Source: Rhizomys pruinosus (taxonomy: Eukaryota > Chordata > Mammalia > Rodentia > Spalacidae). Taken from it: 64,000 bases of DNA. Both the position numbers and the translations under genes were made by a program. Shown piece after piece: positions 23,580 through 35,138 of the stretch. The stretch is taken from contig VZQC01008830.1 of NCBI GenBank assembly GCA_009823505.1, positions 23,535 to 87,534 on the forward strand, in the 5' to 3' direction. Under the pieces are notes generated by a model. It searched no databases, was not told the origin of the DNA, and was given only the letters and a program-made list of their open reading frames with translations. Each line of letters opens with the position of its first letter. Positions within the stretch are counted from its first letter, which is position 1.

Positions 23580-24960
23580 TTAAGAAGAAGCGATGACCAC
23601 CCCTGGACTGACCAAAGCCACTTGCAGATCCATCCCTGCATCCAGCGCCCACATGCCTGCCACCGCCATGCCCAAGAGAAAGGCTGAAGGGGATAAAGCC
23701 AAGGTGAAGGACGAGCCACAGAGAAGATCTGAAGATTATCCACTAAACCTGCTCCTCCAAAGCCACAGCCCAAGTCTAAGAAGGTCCCTGCAAAGAAGGG
23801 AGAGAAGGTGGTCAAAGAGAAAAAGCTGATGCTGGCAAAGATGGGAATAGTCTTGCAGGAAACAGAGACGCCCAAACAGACCAGGCACAGAAAGCTGAGG
23901 GTGCTGGAGATGCCGAGTGAAGTGCGTGCGTTTTTGGTAACTGTATACTTCTGGTGACTGTGCAATTTGAAATTCTATTTTTACCAAGTACAATTTTGTT
24001 TTACTTTTTAAAAAAGCTTGATGTTAGGGCACAGAACACTTCATTGTTTTCGGGGGGTGGGGGGGGCATGTGTAACTAACAAAATATCTCCCAAGGTGGA
24101 TTGATATGAGGGAAAGAAACACCTTTCCCTGCTGGTTCTGAAATACTTCTCTTGGCTCCCAGGAGGGGATTTCCTGATGTCAACACACATGACCAGTTTG
24201 GCACATAATGCTTTGCGGTGTGGGACAATTCAAAATTATTTTTTATTTCCTCTTTTTCTATCTTCAAATTAACATAGACTGAGCTCCCTTAAAATCGGAG
24301 ATCTGTTGGGATATGACCCCCTAAAATTGGTTTTGCCCGTTAGGTTGGGCAATCTGGACTGCAGTGACTGGGAATGTTCAGAAGAGCAGTGGTTTCCTTT
24401 CTTTTTTTTAAATTTTATTTATTTTTATGTGTATGAATGTACTGTCTACATGTAGGTTTGTGCAACCGTGTCGTGCAATGCCATGGAGAGGGTGTCGGAT
24501 TCCCCTGGAACTGGAATTAAAGACGGTTCTCAACCGCCATGTGGGTGCTGGGGATCCAACCCGGGTCCTCTACAAGAGCAGTCGGCGCTCTTAAACACTA
24601 GGCCATCTCTCCAGCCCCATGTTTCCTTTCTAAAAGATTGTGGATCTTCAGATTGATGATTCTACTGTGTTCATTTCATTTCCTGAAATCAGAGATGGCT
24701 TGTGAAAAGTTGCTAAACAACATGATTAATGTGAAATATCAACCCTCTAAACTTTCTCCATGCAGAGCATCAAGTGAAGACTTCAATGAATTTTATAGTT
24801 GTTTTCTGATTTTGTCAGTCCATACAAGAGGGGAGTTTGAAAGTTCTTGTGTAATGTCAAAGATTGTCTGCCCACGTCCTGCCTGAAATACCATGATTCT
24901 TTATGAGAAGTATCTTTAATAAAGCTGGATATGGTTTGACTTGTAAAAAATATAAAGTAA
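23580..24960 (+). pseudogene. Hmgn2: Processed pseudogene of Hmgn2 (HMG-17)
   Basis: HMGN2 is a small nucleosome-binding chromatin protein. The start is MPKRKAEG at 23668; a 12-base in-frame deletion removes the next four codons expected for HMGN2, and the frame then continues KAKVKDEPQRRS. A 1-base deletion near 23730 shifts the frame in the nucleosome-binding domain, so the usual Lys/Pro-rich remainder is out of frame. It is still readable down to GAGDAE and the stop at 23918-23920. The match runs on through the whole 3'UTR to aataaa at 24918-24923 and a short A-rich end near 24944-24958. It has no introns: a near full-length retrocopy. A B2 interrupts the 3'UTR at 24403-24620. The 5' edge is uncertain; a C run at about 23555-23564 precedes it. 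Confidence 0.92.
24403..24620 (-). mobile_element. B2 SINE nested in the Hmgn2 retrocopy
   Basis: Minus-strand B2 of the non-duplicated type. It is flanked by the 11-bp target-site duplication gtttcctttct at 24392-24402 and 24621-24631. It is therefore younger than the retrocopy. Confidence 0.94.
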
Positions 24961-25019
24961 AATGGAGAGTTTGACAGCCATGCAGTCAGACACACAGAAA
25001 TTAGATCGCTAGATATAAA

Positions 25020-25032
25020 CTAGATAGATAGG

Positions 25033-25066
<34 letters not shown>
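25020..25066. repeat. (GATA)n microsatellite
   Basis: About ten GATA units (gatagatagataggtagatagata, slightly interrupted). The flanks up to 25700 show no recognised gene. Confidence 0.97.
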
Positions 25067-25074
<8 letters not shown>

Positions 25075-25706
25075 TCCACTAATTCAGCAGAAGCCAAAGA
25101 CTAACAATTTATTCTTGGTCAATGTTCCTTTATCTATGGAGAGTAATATAGGGAGTTTTTAACACTCAAGATATGAGTCACAGACTGATTCAGTTTTATA
25201 CATTGTGAATAATATATGTGGCTTGAAAAACTTATGTAATTGAAAAATCTCAATGTTTTTCTTAAGATCAAAAAAATTTCATTAACATCTTTAATACATG
25301 TGGTTAAATCTCAAACTATTTTATTTTTGCCTGAACCAGTAACCAAAATCTCAGGAGCACATGATGAATTAGAATGTTTTTTTTTAAATCAAGACTGAAC
25401 AGTCATCAATCAAAGAGGGAGATTATTTAGGGAACAGAATTGGTTTGAATAACAAAGGCAAAAGTGACTTGTTGATAGAAGCATACACTTTCAACTATTG
25501 TTTCATTGCTCATGTAGGCCACAGGCTACATCAAGAGCCCAAGTCTTATACAACATTTGATGTGTAGACTTCCCTGTACCTCTTTGATTTTCAGGAACTT
25601 CTACTTTGATTTCCAGTGACTGTTGCTTACTGCTTTGTCCTTTCTTTGTTCTGTGTTTGCCTGGTTTGTGTTCCCTATCTTGAAGTATTGTTCCATATTT
25701 GACTTT

Positions 25707-26087
25707 TTTTTATTATTATTTATTTCTGTATGTGTATGAATGTACTGTCTGCATGCAGGTCTGTGCACCCGTGTCGTGCAATGCTGCGGAGGTCAGAAGA
25801 GGGTCTCGGATTCCCCTGGAGCTGGAGCCCTCCTGGAACTGGAGCTTCAGACGGCTCTCGGCCGCCATGTGGGTGCTGGGGATCNTCTGCATGCAGGTCT
25901 GTGCACCCGTGTCGTGCAATGCTGCGGAGGTCAGAAGAGGGTCTCGGATTCCCCTGGAGCTGGAGTTCTCCTGGAACCGGAGTTTCAGACGGTTCTCGGC
26001 CGCCATGTGGGCGCTGGGGATCAAACTCGGGTCCTCTGCAAGAGCGGTCGGCGCTCTTAACCGCTAGGCCATCTCTCCAGGCCCCAT
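25707..26087 (-). mobile_element. B2 SINE, tandemly duplicated around a single n
   Basis: A minus-strand B2 of the internally duplicated subfamily. The part from 'tctgcatgcaggtctgtgca' to 'gggtgctggggatc' occurs twice (25748-25884 and 25886-26022), separated by one n at 25885. The exact join at the n suggests two contig ends that were both kept. Confidence 0.9.
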
Positions 26088-26701
26088 ACTTGACTTTTTT
26101 GTGTGTTCTGTCTCTCCCAAACTAGGAGCTCAAATATGGCACAGGCCTTTTAAATGAGGCCTGTCACATATGCTGACCACTTTAATAAACAACGCTCAAA
26201 AGTCAATGACTACATAGGAAATATTTATCAGTCATACAAAGACCAATGTTAGTGTACCTGTAAAACCTTTGTCCTGGGTATTTCTTTTGTAAAATCTGAC
26301 TCAAATATACAACCCCTTCCCTCTTGTGATATCATTAGTTATCCTCCATAGTTACTGTAGAAAGGAAAGGCAAAAATAGTGTACTCAGTGTGTAATCCGG
26401 AAGTGCTACAGACTTTACTTGTATTTTCCTCCCTTTGACCACAGATAGTCACATGACAACATACAGATTCAAGACACTGAGGAATGTAGCTATTGGCTAT
26501 ACTGCCACTTCTCAGTGATATCATTATACTTTTGTGTATCTCAAGCTATTTATGACTCACTATCCTTTGGAAAGTTATTCATTAAAAGCGTCTCAGTTGT
26601 CTTCTGATCTCTGAGTGATCTGTTCTGTTTCCTACTTTTACCTCAATTACATGTAATTACAAAATCCTCCTACAAAAGCCATCAATATGATATGTGATTC
26701 A

Positions 26702-26866
26702 TAGCTGGGCATGGTGGTACATGCATGTAATTCTAGTACTCAAGAAGCAAATGCAGGAGGCTTGTGATTTGGAAGCCAGTCTGAGATACATAGTGAGTTT
26801 GAGGACAATCTGGGCTAGTTAGTGATACCATCTCAAGAAAATAGAACAAAAGCAAACAAATGAACC
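26702..26866 (+). mobile_element. B1-like SINE, diverged
   Basis: 'agctgggcatggtggtacat' head, 'gagatacatagtgagtttg' and an A-rich end 'aagaaaatagaacaaaagca'. It is old, and could be an early B1-type element. Confidence 0.75.
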
Positions 26867-26970
26867 CTCACCCAAAAGCATAAAAGAGAAATGCTGTTCT
26901 ATATTCACTTAAATAGTGTGTGTGTATAATAGTAGAACACTGTATTGTCAATAGTAGATAGATGTATCAT

Positions 26971-27130
26971 CTTGTTTTTTTTTTTACATTTTATAAATGC
27001 AGTATGTTTATTATTATAGTACTACCAATAAATGTTTGGAAACGAGCGAGTTCACGTTGGTTCTGACTAGGAACGTATGCTTATCGAGATCATCGGAAGC
27101 GGAGCCATTGATTTTTGGCATTAAATAAAG
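26971..27130 (-). pseudogene. Possible processed pseudogene 3' end, parent unknown
   Basis: On the minus strand, a CpG-containing coding-like stretch (NGSASDDLDKHTFLVRTNVN, in a 63-codon frame at 27205-27014) is followed by an AT-rich 3' end, an 'ataaac' tract and an A10 run (T run at 26971-26982). The CpG content stands out against its surroundings. I could not identify the parent. The adjoining DNA to the right is an old L1 fragment, so this may be an insertion into it. Confidence 0.3.
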
Positions 27131-27139
27131 GGTCTGGAA

Positions 27140-27400
27140 GCTATCCTGTTTCTTATGTGTCCCAACTGAAATTAAGCCATTGCTACTGAAAGACAAATGC
27201 TGCATGATCTCACCTGTAGATGAAATCTAATAATGTCAAACTCAAAGAAACAGAGTAGATGGTGGCTACCAGTGATTGAGAGAGGAGGGAAATTAGAAGT
27301 TTGTCAAAGGTACACATTTTAATTTATAATATAAATAATTTCTCAATCTAATGCACAGCATGAAATATACAGTTAAAATATATTATAGACTTGAAATTTA
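27140..27400 (+). mobile_element. Ancient L1 3' fragment
   Basis: 'tgcatgatctcacctgtaga', 'gaaatctaataatgtcaaac' and 'gatggtggctaccagtgatt' match the 3' region of old mammalian L1 (L1M type), from recall. The sequence is diverged. Confidence 0.6.
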
Positions 27401-28125
27401 CTAAGAGAATAGATTTAATCATTCTCACCACATACATGCAAAGGTACACATGTGAGGTGATAGATTTATTGATTATCTTGTTCGAGGTAAATATTTCACA
27501 ACGTATAGTATGTCAAAACACTAAATTTTATCTTAGGCATATATTCTTAATCAATTATATTCCACTAAACCCTCCCCCCCAAAAAACCCCAAAGTAGAGC
27601 ATCCTCTAGAGCATATCAAATCAGATAACTGAGAAGTTCAGATCATGTTTGTTAAATATCATGACTTGCAGGTGTTGTTTTATCATCGTGATCTACTTTC
27701 CCTAAACAGAAGCTGAGTTTTAATGGGGCCAGTTGTATTTCCCGAGTTGTCTTCTCTGGTAGTATTTTCTGATGCGTGCAGATGTGAGACTGACTCCTGT
27801 CATTCTGACAAGGAACTTCTACTTTAAACTCCTTGATCAGGGGCACCTTTCAACAAGGCTAAATGTATGCACATACAGATGGATCAATGAAAGTGCTAAA
27901 AATGTCACATTTGGTTATCCTGGCTCCACGGATTTGATTAGCTTACAGAGACCAAGGAACAACCTGGGGTTCCTAATCTTCTGCACTTTATTCAGATCAT
28001 ATTGTTTACATGGCCATTTATTTCCTGACCAAGGACAGCTGTTTTCTGTAGATGGGGCATGGTTACATAAATTAGACTCCATCTATATGTTAGACCACTA
28101 AAAATGCTTTAAATTTCATTTCTGA
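27400..28125. other. No gene recognised
   Basis: AT-rich DNA. A 109-codon plus frame at 27772-28101 has no recognisable domain and I do not support it as a gene. Confidence 0.5.
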
Positions 28126-28127
28126 AA

Positions 28128-28285
28128 AAAATTTTGTATTTTTGAGACAGGGTCTCCCTTTTAGTCCCAGCTGGTCTGGAACTCTCTCTGTAGACCAACC
28201 AGGCTGGCCTTGAACTCACAAAGATCCGCCTGCCTCTGCCTCCCAAGTGCTAGGATTAAAGGCATGTGCCACCATGTCCGGCCCC
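28128..28285 (-). mobile_element. B1 SINE
   Basis: 'tttttgagacagggtctccc' to 'ggcatgtgccaccatgtccg'. Near-complete minus-strand B1. Confidence 0.94.
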
Positions 28286-28654
28286 ATTTCTGAAAATATT
28301 GACAGTCATTAGAAAGCTGCCAAAACATAATATTTAGTTTGTATAAGTATGTGATCTCAATTTGTGTGTATATATGTGCCTGTATAGGCATTAATAGATT
28401 GGAGAGAAATTTATTCATATTCTAACTGTGCCTATCTCTGGAAGAGGGTTTGGTATGTTTTTAATTTTAGAAAAGAGTTTTCTATTTTCTGTGGGTTAAA
28501 GTGCACCTGAATTGCCTAGGAGAATGTTAGTCAGTGCACTTGTCAAGGACATCCAGCATCTAAAAAGTGTGAAAAGTATGAGAGAGGCTGTATTTGGAAA
28601 AGGGAAAACTTGGCTCTCTTAAAGTGGTTGAATCTTCTACCTTTTTAATAGTGC

Positions 28655-29375
28655 TTTTATTAATGTTTTGCGTATTTCAGATATTATTTCTCAGTTCAGT
28701 TTAGACATATTCCCCTTTCCCTTCCCCCCACTCCACTCCAGATCATGCACTCTGACGTAACTGTCCTGCATCTTTCTCTCAGTTTTTTTTATGTTTAGGA
28801 ATTCACATTTTCCTCCTTTAATTTTATATTACTCTAAAATATGCATACATACTTTCCACTCATATACAGTACAGAGTCTGAAAGTAAGTGGTGGATCAAT
28901 TCTAGAGCCCGTTAAGAGATTTACATTATAACAACATAGTTGCTTTCAGATAAACAGAAATATAACAATAATGTTGTTCACCTTGCCTTTCATCTGGGAT
29001 TTTGGTGTCAGCATCCACAAATGAGGGAAACCATTTACCACTTGTTTTTCTGGGACTATGTTACTTCACTTAGCATAATGGCTTTGAGTTCCATCCATTT
29101 ACCTGCAAAGTTCATGATGTCATCTTTCTTTACTGCTGAGTAGTACTCCATTTTGTAGATGTACCACATTTTTGTCATCCACTCGTCAGTTGAGGGGCAT
29201 TTGGGTTGGTTCCAGCTCTTCGCTATTGTGAAGAAAGCTGCAATAAACATGGATGTGCATGTGTCTTTGCGGTAGGATGAGCCTTGTGGGCATATACAGA
29301 ATCTTCTAACTTTAAATGCAAGCATGTTGAATGACCTGGCTTTCAAAACATTGGTTGTATTACTTTTCAAATCCC
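28655..29375 (-). mobile_element. 5'-truncated L1: ORF2 C-terminus plus 3'UTR
   Basis: The minus strand at 29370-29056 encodes a typical L1 ORF2 C-terminal block (KDTCTSMFIAAFFTIAKSWN, then QPKCPSTDEW, MWYIYKMEYYSAVKKDDIM). It runs on to a 3'UTR with a purine-rich G tract (complement near 28700-28745) and an end near 28655. The same 3'UTR type recurs at 30080-30265, 36951-37030, 42935-43080, 45030-45250 and 50045-50225. Here I call it type Y. Confidence 0.85.
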
Positions 29376-30079
29376 TTACTTTACTGATGAGACATTTTAG
29401 TCCTCACGGATAATTATGTGAAATGCAATTTTCTTTTTCATGGCAGAAGTTTATAGAACTATCAGTTGTATAAGCACATGTCAGAATGAAATCAATAATT
29501 TAGACTCCCAGGCAGATGGTAGCATTAAGTTTTCATTTCCTTCTGCCATGGAAGGGGCTGGTATTACAGGAGGAACTATCATAGGCTTTGGAGTCCTGGC
29601 TTGTCATATTGCTTCTTACCTTATCATGAATTAGCTGTGTAACTTATAACCAGTTACTGTTTCTGAAACTGCATCTTCACCTATAGGTTGTAGGTAATAT
29701 GTCTGGCAAAATTATGAAGGTTATAGATAATAAATGTAAGCCAAGTTCACTGCTAGATCTTCAGGTACTTAATGGCTGTTACTCCTGCTATTACTAAATT
29801 AGAACCATTTCCATTGTTCTGATCAAGACATTCTTTTCCACTGGTGAGAACAGTAACAGTGTTGAAGAGCTATGATGACCTCAGGGAGTGTGTGATTGTT
29901 ATATCCTAACTTCATTTCTAGTCAAGGTAGTGTTCAGCTGCCTTGCATGGGCAGGAAAACCTATTTAGTGCCTGTTTATTGTGCACTTAAAGGATTAAGA
30001 TCTAATAAAGCAGTAGACTTAAGTTTGCATCTGTTCTGTTTACTGTCTGTGGAATTCTGAGTATTATAGGGTTTGTTAT
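29376..30079. other. No gene recognised
   Basis: No recognised repeat or gene. The short frame at 29440-29634 is unsupported. Confidence 0.5.
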
Positions 30080-30265
30080 TATTATATTAAATATATTTTT
30101 ATTGTTACTAAACCTTTTCATATATCATATCATATAATATATCATATCATTTCTCAATCCAATTTAGAGTCATTTCCTTCCATGCCCCCCACCACACCTG
30201 AGTTCATGCACCCTGTCATACATGCCTTGCATCTTTTTCTGAGTCTTTCCAGAGTTTTTTTTTCA
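30080..30265 (-). mobile_element. L1 3'UTR fragment, type Y
   Basis: 'atatatttttattgttacta', 'ccaatttagagtcatttcct' and 'ccttgcatctttttctgag' are the diverged complement of the L1 3' end also seen at 28655 and 50045. DNA from 30270 to 30960 shows nothing recognisable. Confidence 0.65.
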
Positions 30266-31017
30266 AAGCAGAGACTTATTGTTTTGGGGAGAACTTCACT
30301 GTTTCATTTGGTTATTTTTTAATATTATACCACATTCTAATTAAATAATGACCAAGGAAGGCCACAGATTTCTTATGTTGTTAAAGAATAAAATGCTGTA
30401 ATGACCAACTGGGTGTGAACAACAGAGCCCTGAAGAGTGAGAAATGAATTCCAGTAAGTGTATGTTGATAAAATCTTTATTATTTCTCTGTTCAGTTCAT
30501 GGGTTCTTCCTTGGGTCAGCTGTGCGTTCAGGACAGAGTTGGAGAGGACAACTGCTGTGATTCTCGGGAACAGTCTGAACGGAGGACATCGTTGACATTA
30601 ACAAGGCATTTTGTCTAATTTCATTTCTAACAAATGTAAAATGTATCTCAACAATAGAAATGAAAGTTAAAAAACAAAACAAAGCAAGAAGAAACCACTT
30701 CTACAATCTTCTTACCACTTCTAGGGTTGAAATTTGAGGTGAAAAGCTAGTGACCAAAGGATTTCTGTATGAATTCCCTGTGTGTGTACATGATCTTGCT
30801 CCTTTATGGTTTTGCAAAATAAGGTCAGACAGTACATTCATACACATAAAAAATAAATAAAATTTTAAAAATTCTAAGAATTGCTTAAAAGTCTATAATC
30901 AGAGACCTTGTGAAATCAGAAGCTGTGGCCTGAAAGTACATGAAATGGGCTTCCGAGATTCTGGTCTTTTATTTATTTATTTATTTACTTATTTTTCTGG
31001 TTGGTTAGTTTATTTTT

Positions 31018-31098
31018 TTTGCTCAATGGCAGCCTTGGGCTGTGTGGGTTTGGGCATAAGTGCTTGCAAATTGGTTTTACATGAAGGATGCTTGTAGC
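31018..31098 (+). repeat. Unit U, 3'-terminal fragment
   Basis: 'ggctgtgtgggtttgggcat', then 'gcttgcaaattggttttaca' and 'gaaggatgcttgta'. It matches the end of unit U copies at 36190-36270 and 47550-47600. Confidence 0.8.
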
Positions 31099-31227
31099 TC
31101 TTCTTAGGGACTGATTCTGTTATTTTTCCATTTGTTCAACAACTCCTCCATTACACATAGTGCTTTGTGTTCTCTGATACTCTGGCCACAACAGTAATAG
31201 GACAGGATCTGGGGCTGGAGAGATGAG

Positions 31228-31418
31228 TCTGTGATTATTTTTATTTTATGCATATGAATGTATTTTCTGCATGTATGTAAGTGAACTCGTTGTGCAATGC
31301 CTGCAGAAGTCAGAAGAGGCGATCAGATCCCCTGGAACAGGAATTATGGTTAGTTGTTAGCCACCATGTGGTGCTGGAACACCAGTGCTCTTAATTACTC
31401 ATCCATCTCTCCAGCCCA
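31228..31418 (-). mobile_element. B2/B3-type SINE
   Basis: 'ttttattttatgcatatgaa' to 'catccatctctccagccc'. Just to its left, 'ggggctggagagatgagtc' (31212-31230) is a B2 head in the opposite orientation. Confidence 0.88.
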
Positions 31419-31428
31419 CAATAATTGT

Positions 31429-31590
31429 CTTTTTTTTTTTTTTTTGGTCTTTTCGAGACAGGGTCTCCCTGTAGCCTCTGCTGTCCTGGAACTCACTCTG
31501 TAGACCAGGCTGGCCTTGAGCTCACAAAGATCCGCCTGTCTCTGCCTCCCGAGTGCTAGGATTAAAGGCGTGCACCACCATGCCCGGCAA
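31429..31590 (-). mobile_element. B1 SINE
   Basis: T17 tail, 'cgagacagggtctccctgta', ending 'gcgtgcaccaccatgcccgg'. Little diverged. Confidence 0.95.
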
Positions 31591-31867
31591 TAATTGGTTT
31601 TAAGAGACTCATGCTTCTGTCATAAGTCAAACTTGGCAAATATGCTATCTTTTATCCTCCTGGATAGGTAAGATCCACCAATTCAATTCCTGGCTCCCCT
31701 TTGTCTTTTACTGTCATAATGGAAGAGGTACTGGCTTGTTCTTTGAATCCCATCCATTCCTGCCATCAGAAACTTTGTTCCAGGAATTATTTGTAATTTA
31801 GTTGAGATGTAAGTTCTATTCAAATATTCTGTTCGTTATTTTCATAAAATATTTCTGTGAATTTGTT

Positions 31868-32175
31868 AAAAACTCAGTTGTGGCTGCATGTGCACCTGTA
31901 AGCACGATGCTGCTATGGCCAGAGACAGGGTGATTGGTGAGGCTTGATGGCTAACAGCCTAGATCCAGGTTCAGTGAGAGACCTGGTCTTAATGGAACAA
32001 AGTATAGATCGATGGAGCAGGACACCTGGCATTCTCCTCTGGCTTCCATTAACTCATAGGCATGTGCACTTGGATGCATTCGTAACACACACATGCACAC
32101 ACATCATCCACATGCACACGCATGCCGCACATGTGCACATGCGTGTACAGACACACACACATACACACATAAGCT
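31868..32175 (+). mobile_element. B4 SINE with CA-rich tail
   Basis: 'tggctgcatgtgcacctgta', 'gagacagggtgattggtgag' and 'ggttcagtgagagacctggt' fit the B4 layout (B1-like head with an ID-like tail). It ends in a long imperfect CA/CACACA tail. DNA at 32175-32670 shows nothing recognisable. Confidence 0.75.
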
Positions 32176-32673
32176 ATATCACATCACACACATGGAGAGG
32201 AACTGCTCTGCACAGACAGAGAAACCACTCATTCTCAGGTTTTATTTTTCTCTCCCATGATAAATCTTGCCTACTGGATTTTGGAATTAACAAAATTGAA
32301 ATCAGATTTTGTACTATCAGTTATATAGCATATGATGAAGGAAAACTCAGTTAACTTCTTGAATTTTTCTCTCTGTAAAATGGACATAAGTTAAATTATT
32401 GCAACATGTAACAAGTTAAGTAATTAAGGATTCAATAAAAGAAAGCTCTGATTATATACAGAAAGGGGAGGGGATGAGTCTGAAGAATTACTTATTTGCA
32501 CAATTGGTTACACCAAAGGGAAAGGATACCAGCCAAAGAAATCCAAAAGGAAACCAAATCTGAAAGAAAAAAAAACCCTCTGTTTTATTAGAATTTCTGA
32601 TTTGACTGCTGTAGTTAGTTTAATCAGGAGATATATTTGTATGAATTTTTCCCAATTAAAAGAAATAACTTAT

Positions 32674-32905
32674 TGGGGCTGGAGAGATAACCTAGCGGTT
32701 AAGAGCACTGACTGCTCTTGCAGAGGAACCTCGTTCGATCGACAGCACCCACATGGCGGCTAAGAACCGTCTGTAACTCCAATTCCAGGAGAACTCCAAT
32801 TCCAGGGGAATCTGAAACCCTCTTCTGACCTCCGCGGCATTGCATGACATGGGTGCACAAACTTACATGCAGACAGTACATTCATACACATACAAAAAAA
32901 AAATA
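32674..32905 (+). mobile_element. B2 SINE, internally duplicated subfamily
   Basis: Plus-strand B2: 'ggggctggagagataaccta' head with A box, 'gttcgatcgacagcaccc' B-box region, the 17-bp 'aactccaattccagg' block twice, ending 'ttcatacacatacaaaaaaa'. Confidence 0.95.
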
Positions 32906-32914
32906 ACTTACCGG

Positions 32915-34175
32915 ATTCCCCAACACAGTAGCATCTTTCAGCCTATTAACTTGAAAACATCCTTCAGTTGGAATGTGTTGACCATTTGAGTGATTGTAAA
33001 TCTATTTCAAGTGCAAAAATAAATGAGTCCAGGGAAGACTTGTTTTAGTCTTTTCTATGTTCTGAAATAAGATAAAATATTTTATCTTATTTCAGGATAC
33101 ACAGAACCTTGATTTGAAGGAAATGGCAAGAAGAGAAGTAAGATGTCTAACCCACACCAAAACTATATTACTGAATAAGTTCTAGGAGTTCATGGAAGTC
33201 AGGATTTTTTATTGCTGTAGCCATAGGAGAGAAACAAGAGGTGGCTTTCCGGTGGGGATAGGCTTTGATCTGGGCTATTCAAGGATGTGAATTCCTTTAA
33301 TCATTAATTTGGATTGTCCAACTCCTGACTTCTGATTGATGTTGTAAGCCACTAGGACGGTCAGCACAAAGCCACAGGAGACAAAGTGGTAGCAGTAGTT
33401 GTAACATGAGAAGCACTGCTATTTGTAGATGTGGTTGCAATATTAAGGCTGATGATATACAGCCCCATGGTCTCTTTTTGTCAGGGTCTGAACAGCTGGG
33501 TCAGCCGATCTCCAATAAATGTAAGGCAGCTGTTCAGTCTAATATATCTTTGCTTGAACAATTAGATTAAGGTGATACTTTGATATATCACTAGTCATCT
33601 TTTATATCCCCAAATCTTTGACACTCTTAGCTTTGTAGATTATTGAATTCTTGCTGGCTGTGGCACTCCCTTGAATACAGCATTTCGAGACTCAGAAGAA
33701 TATAAATATGATTTCTAGCCTTTATTCAGGGATGTTCTGAACCTCCAGTTAGACTAATCTAGATGGTTGATACTTGGCTTTTCTTAGCCATCTTCCTGAT
33801 GATGCACCATATTCAGATTTACTGTTGTCTCAATTTCTTTTTTTAAATACAGGTTTAAGTGTCACATTACTTTTTCTTATTAATAAATATTAAAATGTTA
33901 GCATTAAAGAAAAGTATTGAAAGCCAAATCATTTGCTAATTCTACCACAATTTTTCACTGTTAAAATAGTGCTCATTATTATAAGAAAGACACTGTGGTA
34001 TCTCACAGATTGCCATAGTTTATATTTATTTCTTGCTTATTAAAGCCCAACAACAATGTTGTAATTGAGGTTTTGCCTAGTACTCAGGCACTCAGAATGA
34101 CAGCAATTCTGCCATCTTCAACACATGGCTTCCTTATACTGGTAACCAACTCAAGAAAAGGTAATTTTTCTTTTA
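32915..34175. other. No gene recognised
   Basis: No recognised gene or repeat, except a 34-bp perfect palindrome at 33062-33095. Confidence 0.5.
33062..33095. repeat. 34-bp perfect palindrome
   Basis: The left half ctgaaataagataaaat is followed directly by its exact reverse complement, with no loop. It is AT-rich. It could extrude as a cruciform, but it also is just the sort of short palindrome that can arise by chance in AT-rich DNA. Confidence 0.95.
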
Positions 34176-34184
34176 ACCAGTGTG

Positions 34185-34971
34185 GTGGTTAGTTGTTATC
34201 AACTTACAGACTAGCATGGCAAGAAATACCCGGTGGTACAATAGTGGCACAAATGTTATGTGAGTCACCAACCACATTCTGTTTTGATTTAAAATCTACT
34301 TTAAAAAATGGAGCCCATATTTGAAAATGATATGTCTAGGAACCTGTGACTAAACAGGTGACAGGCCATAGGGTAGAGCCTACTACTATTATTATGCTAA
34401 ATGGGGATAATATTAAGCTGACTTATTAATATGCAAATAGACTTATACATCTCTCAACTCTCACTAGCAAAGCTTCCTTATGCAGGAGATGATGTAAAAC
34501 ACATACATCCACAACTGGCTAACATACAGAAAATAAGGGGCTTCAGAGTGCTGATTGTTGAGTAGGAAACTTATGTCAAATCTCTACCTCCCAAGTCTCA
34601 GAGATATTTATAGAAAAGGGAACAGAAAGATTGTAACAGCAGAGGTGATGGATGACTACAAGGAAACAGAGCTTCCTTCCAGACAGCTGGTAAGTTACTC
34701 ATATGAAGTCACAGAAATGGTGACAACATACTCAAGCCCCTTGTAAACTGAAACCAGCCAAAATCCCAACAAAATGTCAGGAAATGAGTAAGAAGCCCCA
34801 CCTCTAGCTGAGTAACTATTGGCAACCAATAGCTGCTGGAAGAGGGAGAGTCAATTTTCTTCAAGGATGTGATACTGGTAAGTGATTTAATGGTAGGTTA
34901 ACCAGGCTCCAGTGGATAGACCCACACAGAAAGGCTTTTGGGGACATAAATTTGACTCTGTAGACCTTTAG

Positions 34972-35035
<64 letters not shown>

Positions 35036-35137
35036 ATATCTATCCATCCATCCATCCATCCATCCATCCATCTAAGCATAGCACATTAAATCAGACAGGG
35101 AGTAGTAAGGGGGTTACAGATAGGAAGGGGGCTTCTA
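34185..35137 (+). mobile_element. Old L1 (Lx-like) 3' region, left part
   Basis: 'ggtggtacaatagtggcaca', 'gggaacagaaagattgtaac' and the end block 'aggaagggggcttcta' resemble the 3' region of an old rodent L1, from recall. The same kind of sequence lies at 61490-62860. It continues after the 3.67-kb insertion at 38807. A microsatellite interrupts it at 34972-35072. Confidence 0.65.
34972..35072. repeat. (ATCT)n/(ATCC)n compound microsatellite
   Basis: About 16 ATCT units followed by about 8 ATCC units. Confidence 0.97.
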
Positions 35138-35138
35138 C

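Noticed and set aside
25699..26125. Frames of 102-131 codons with repeated peptides
   Set aside because: They are B2 SINE sequence duplicated around an n.
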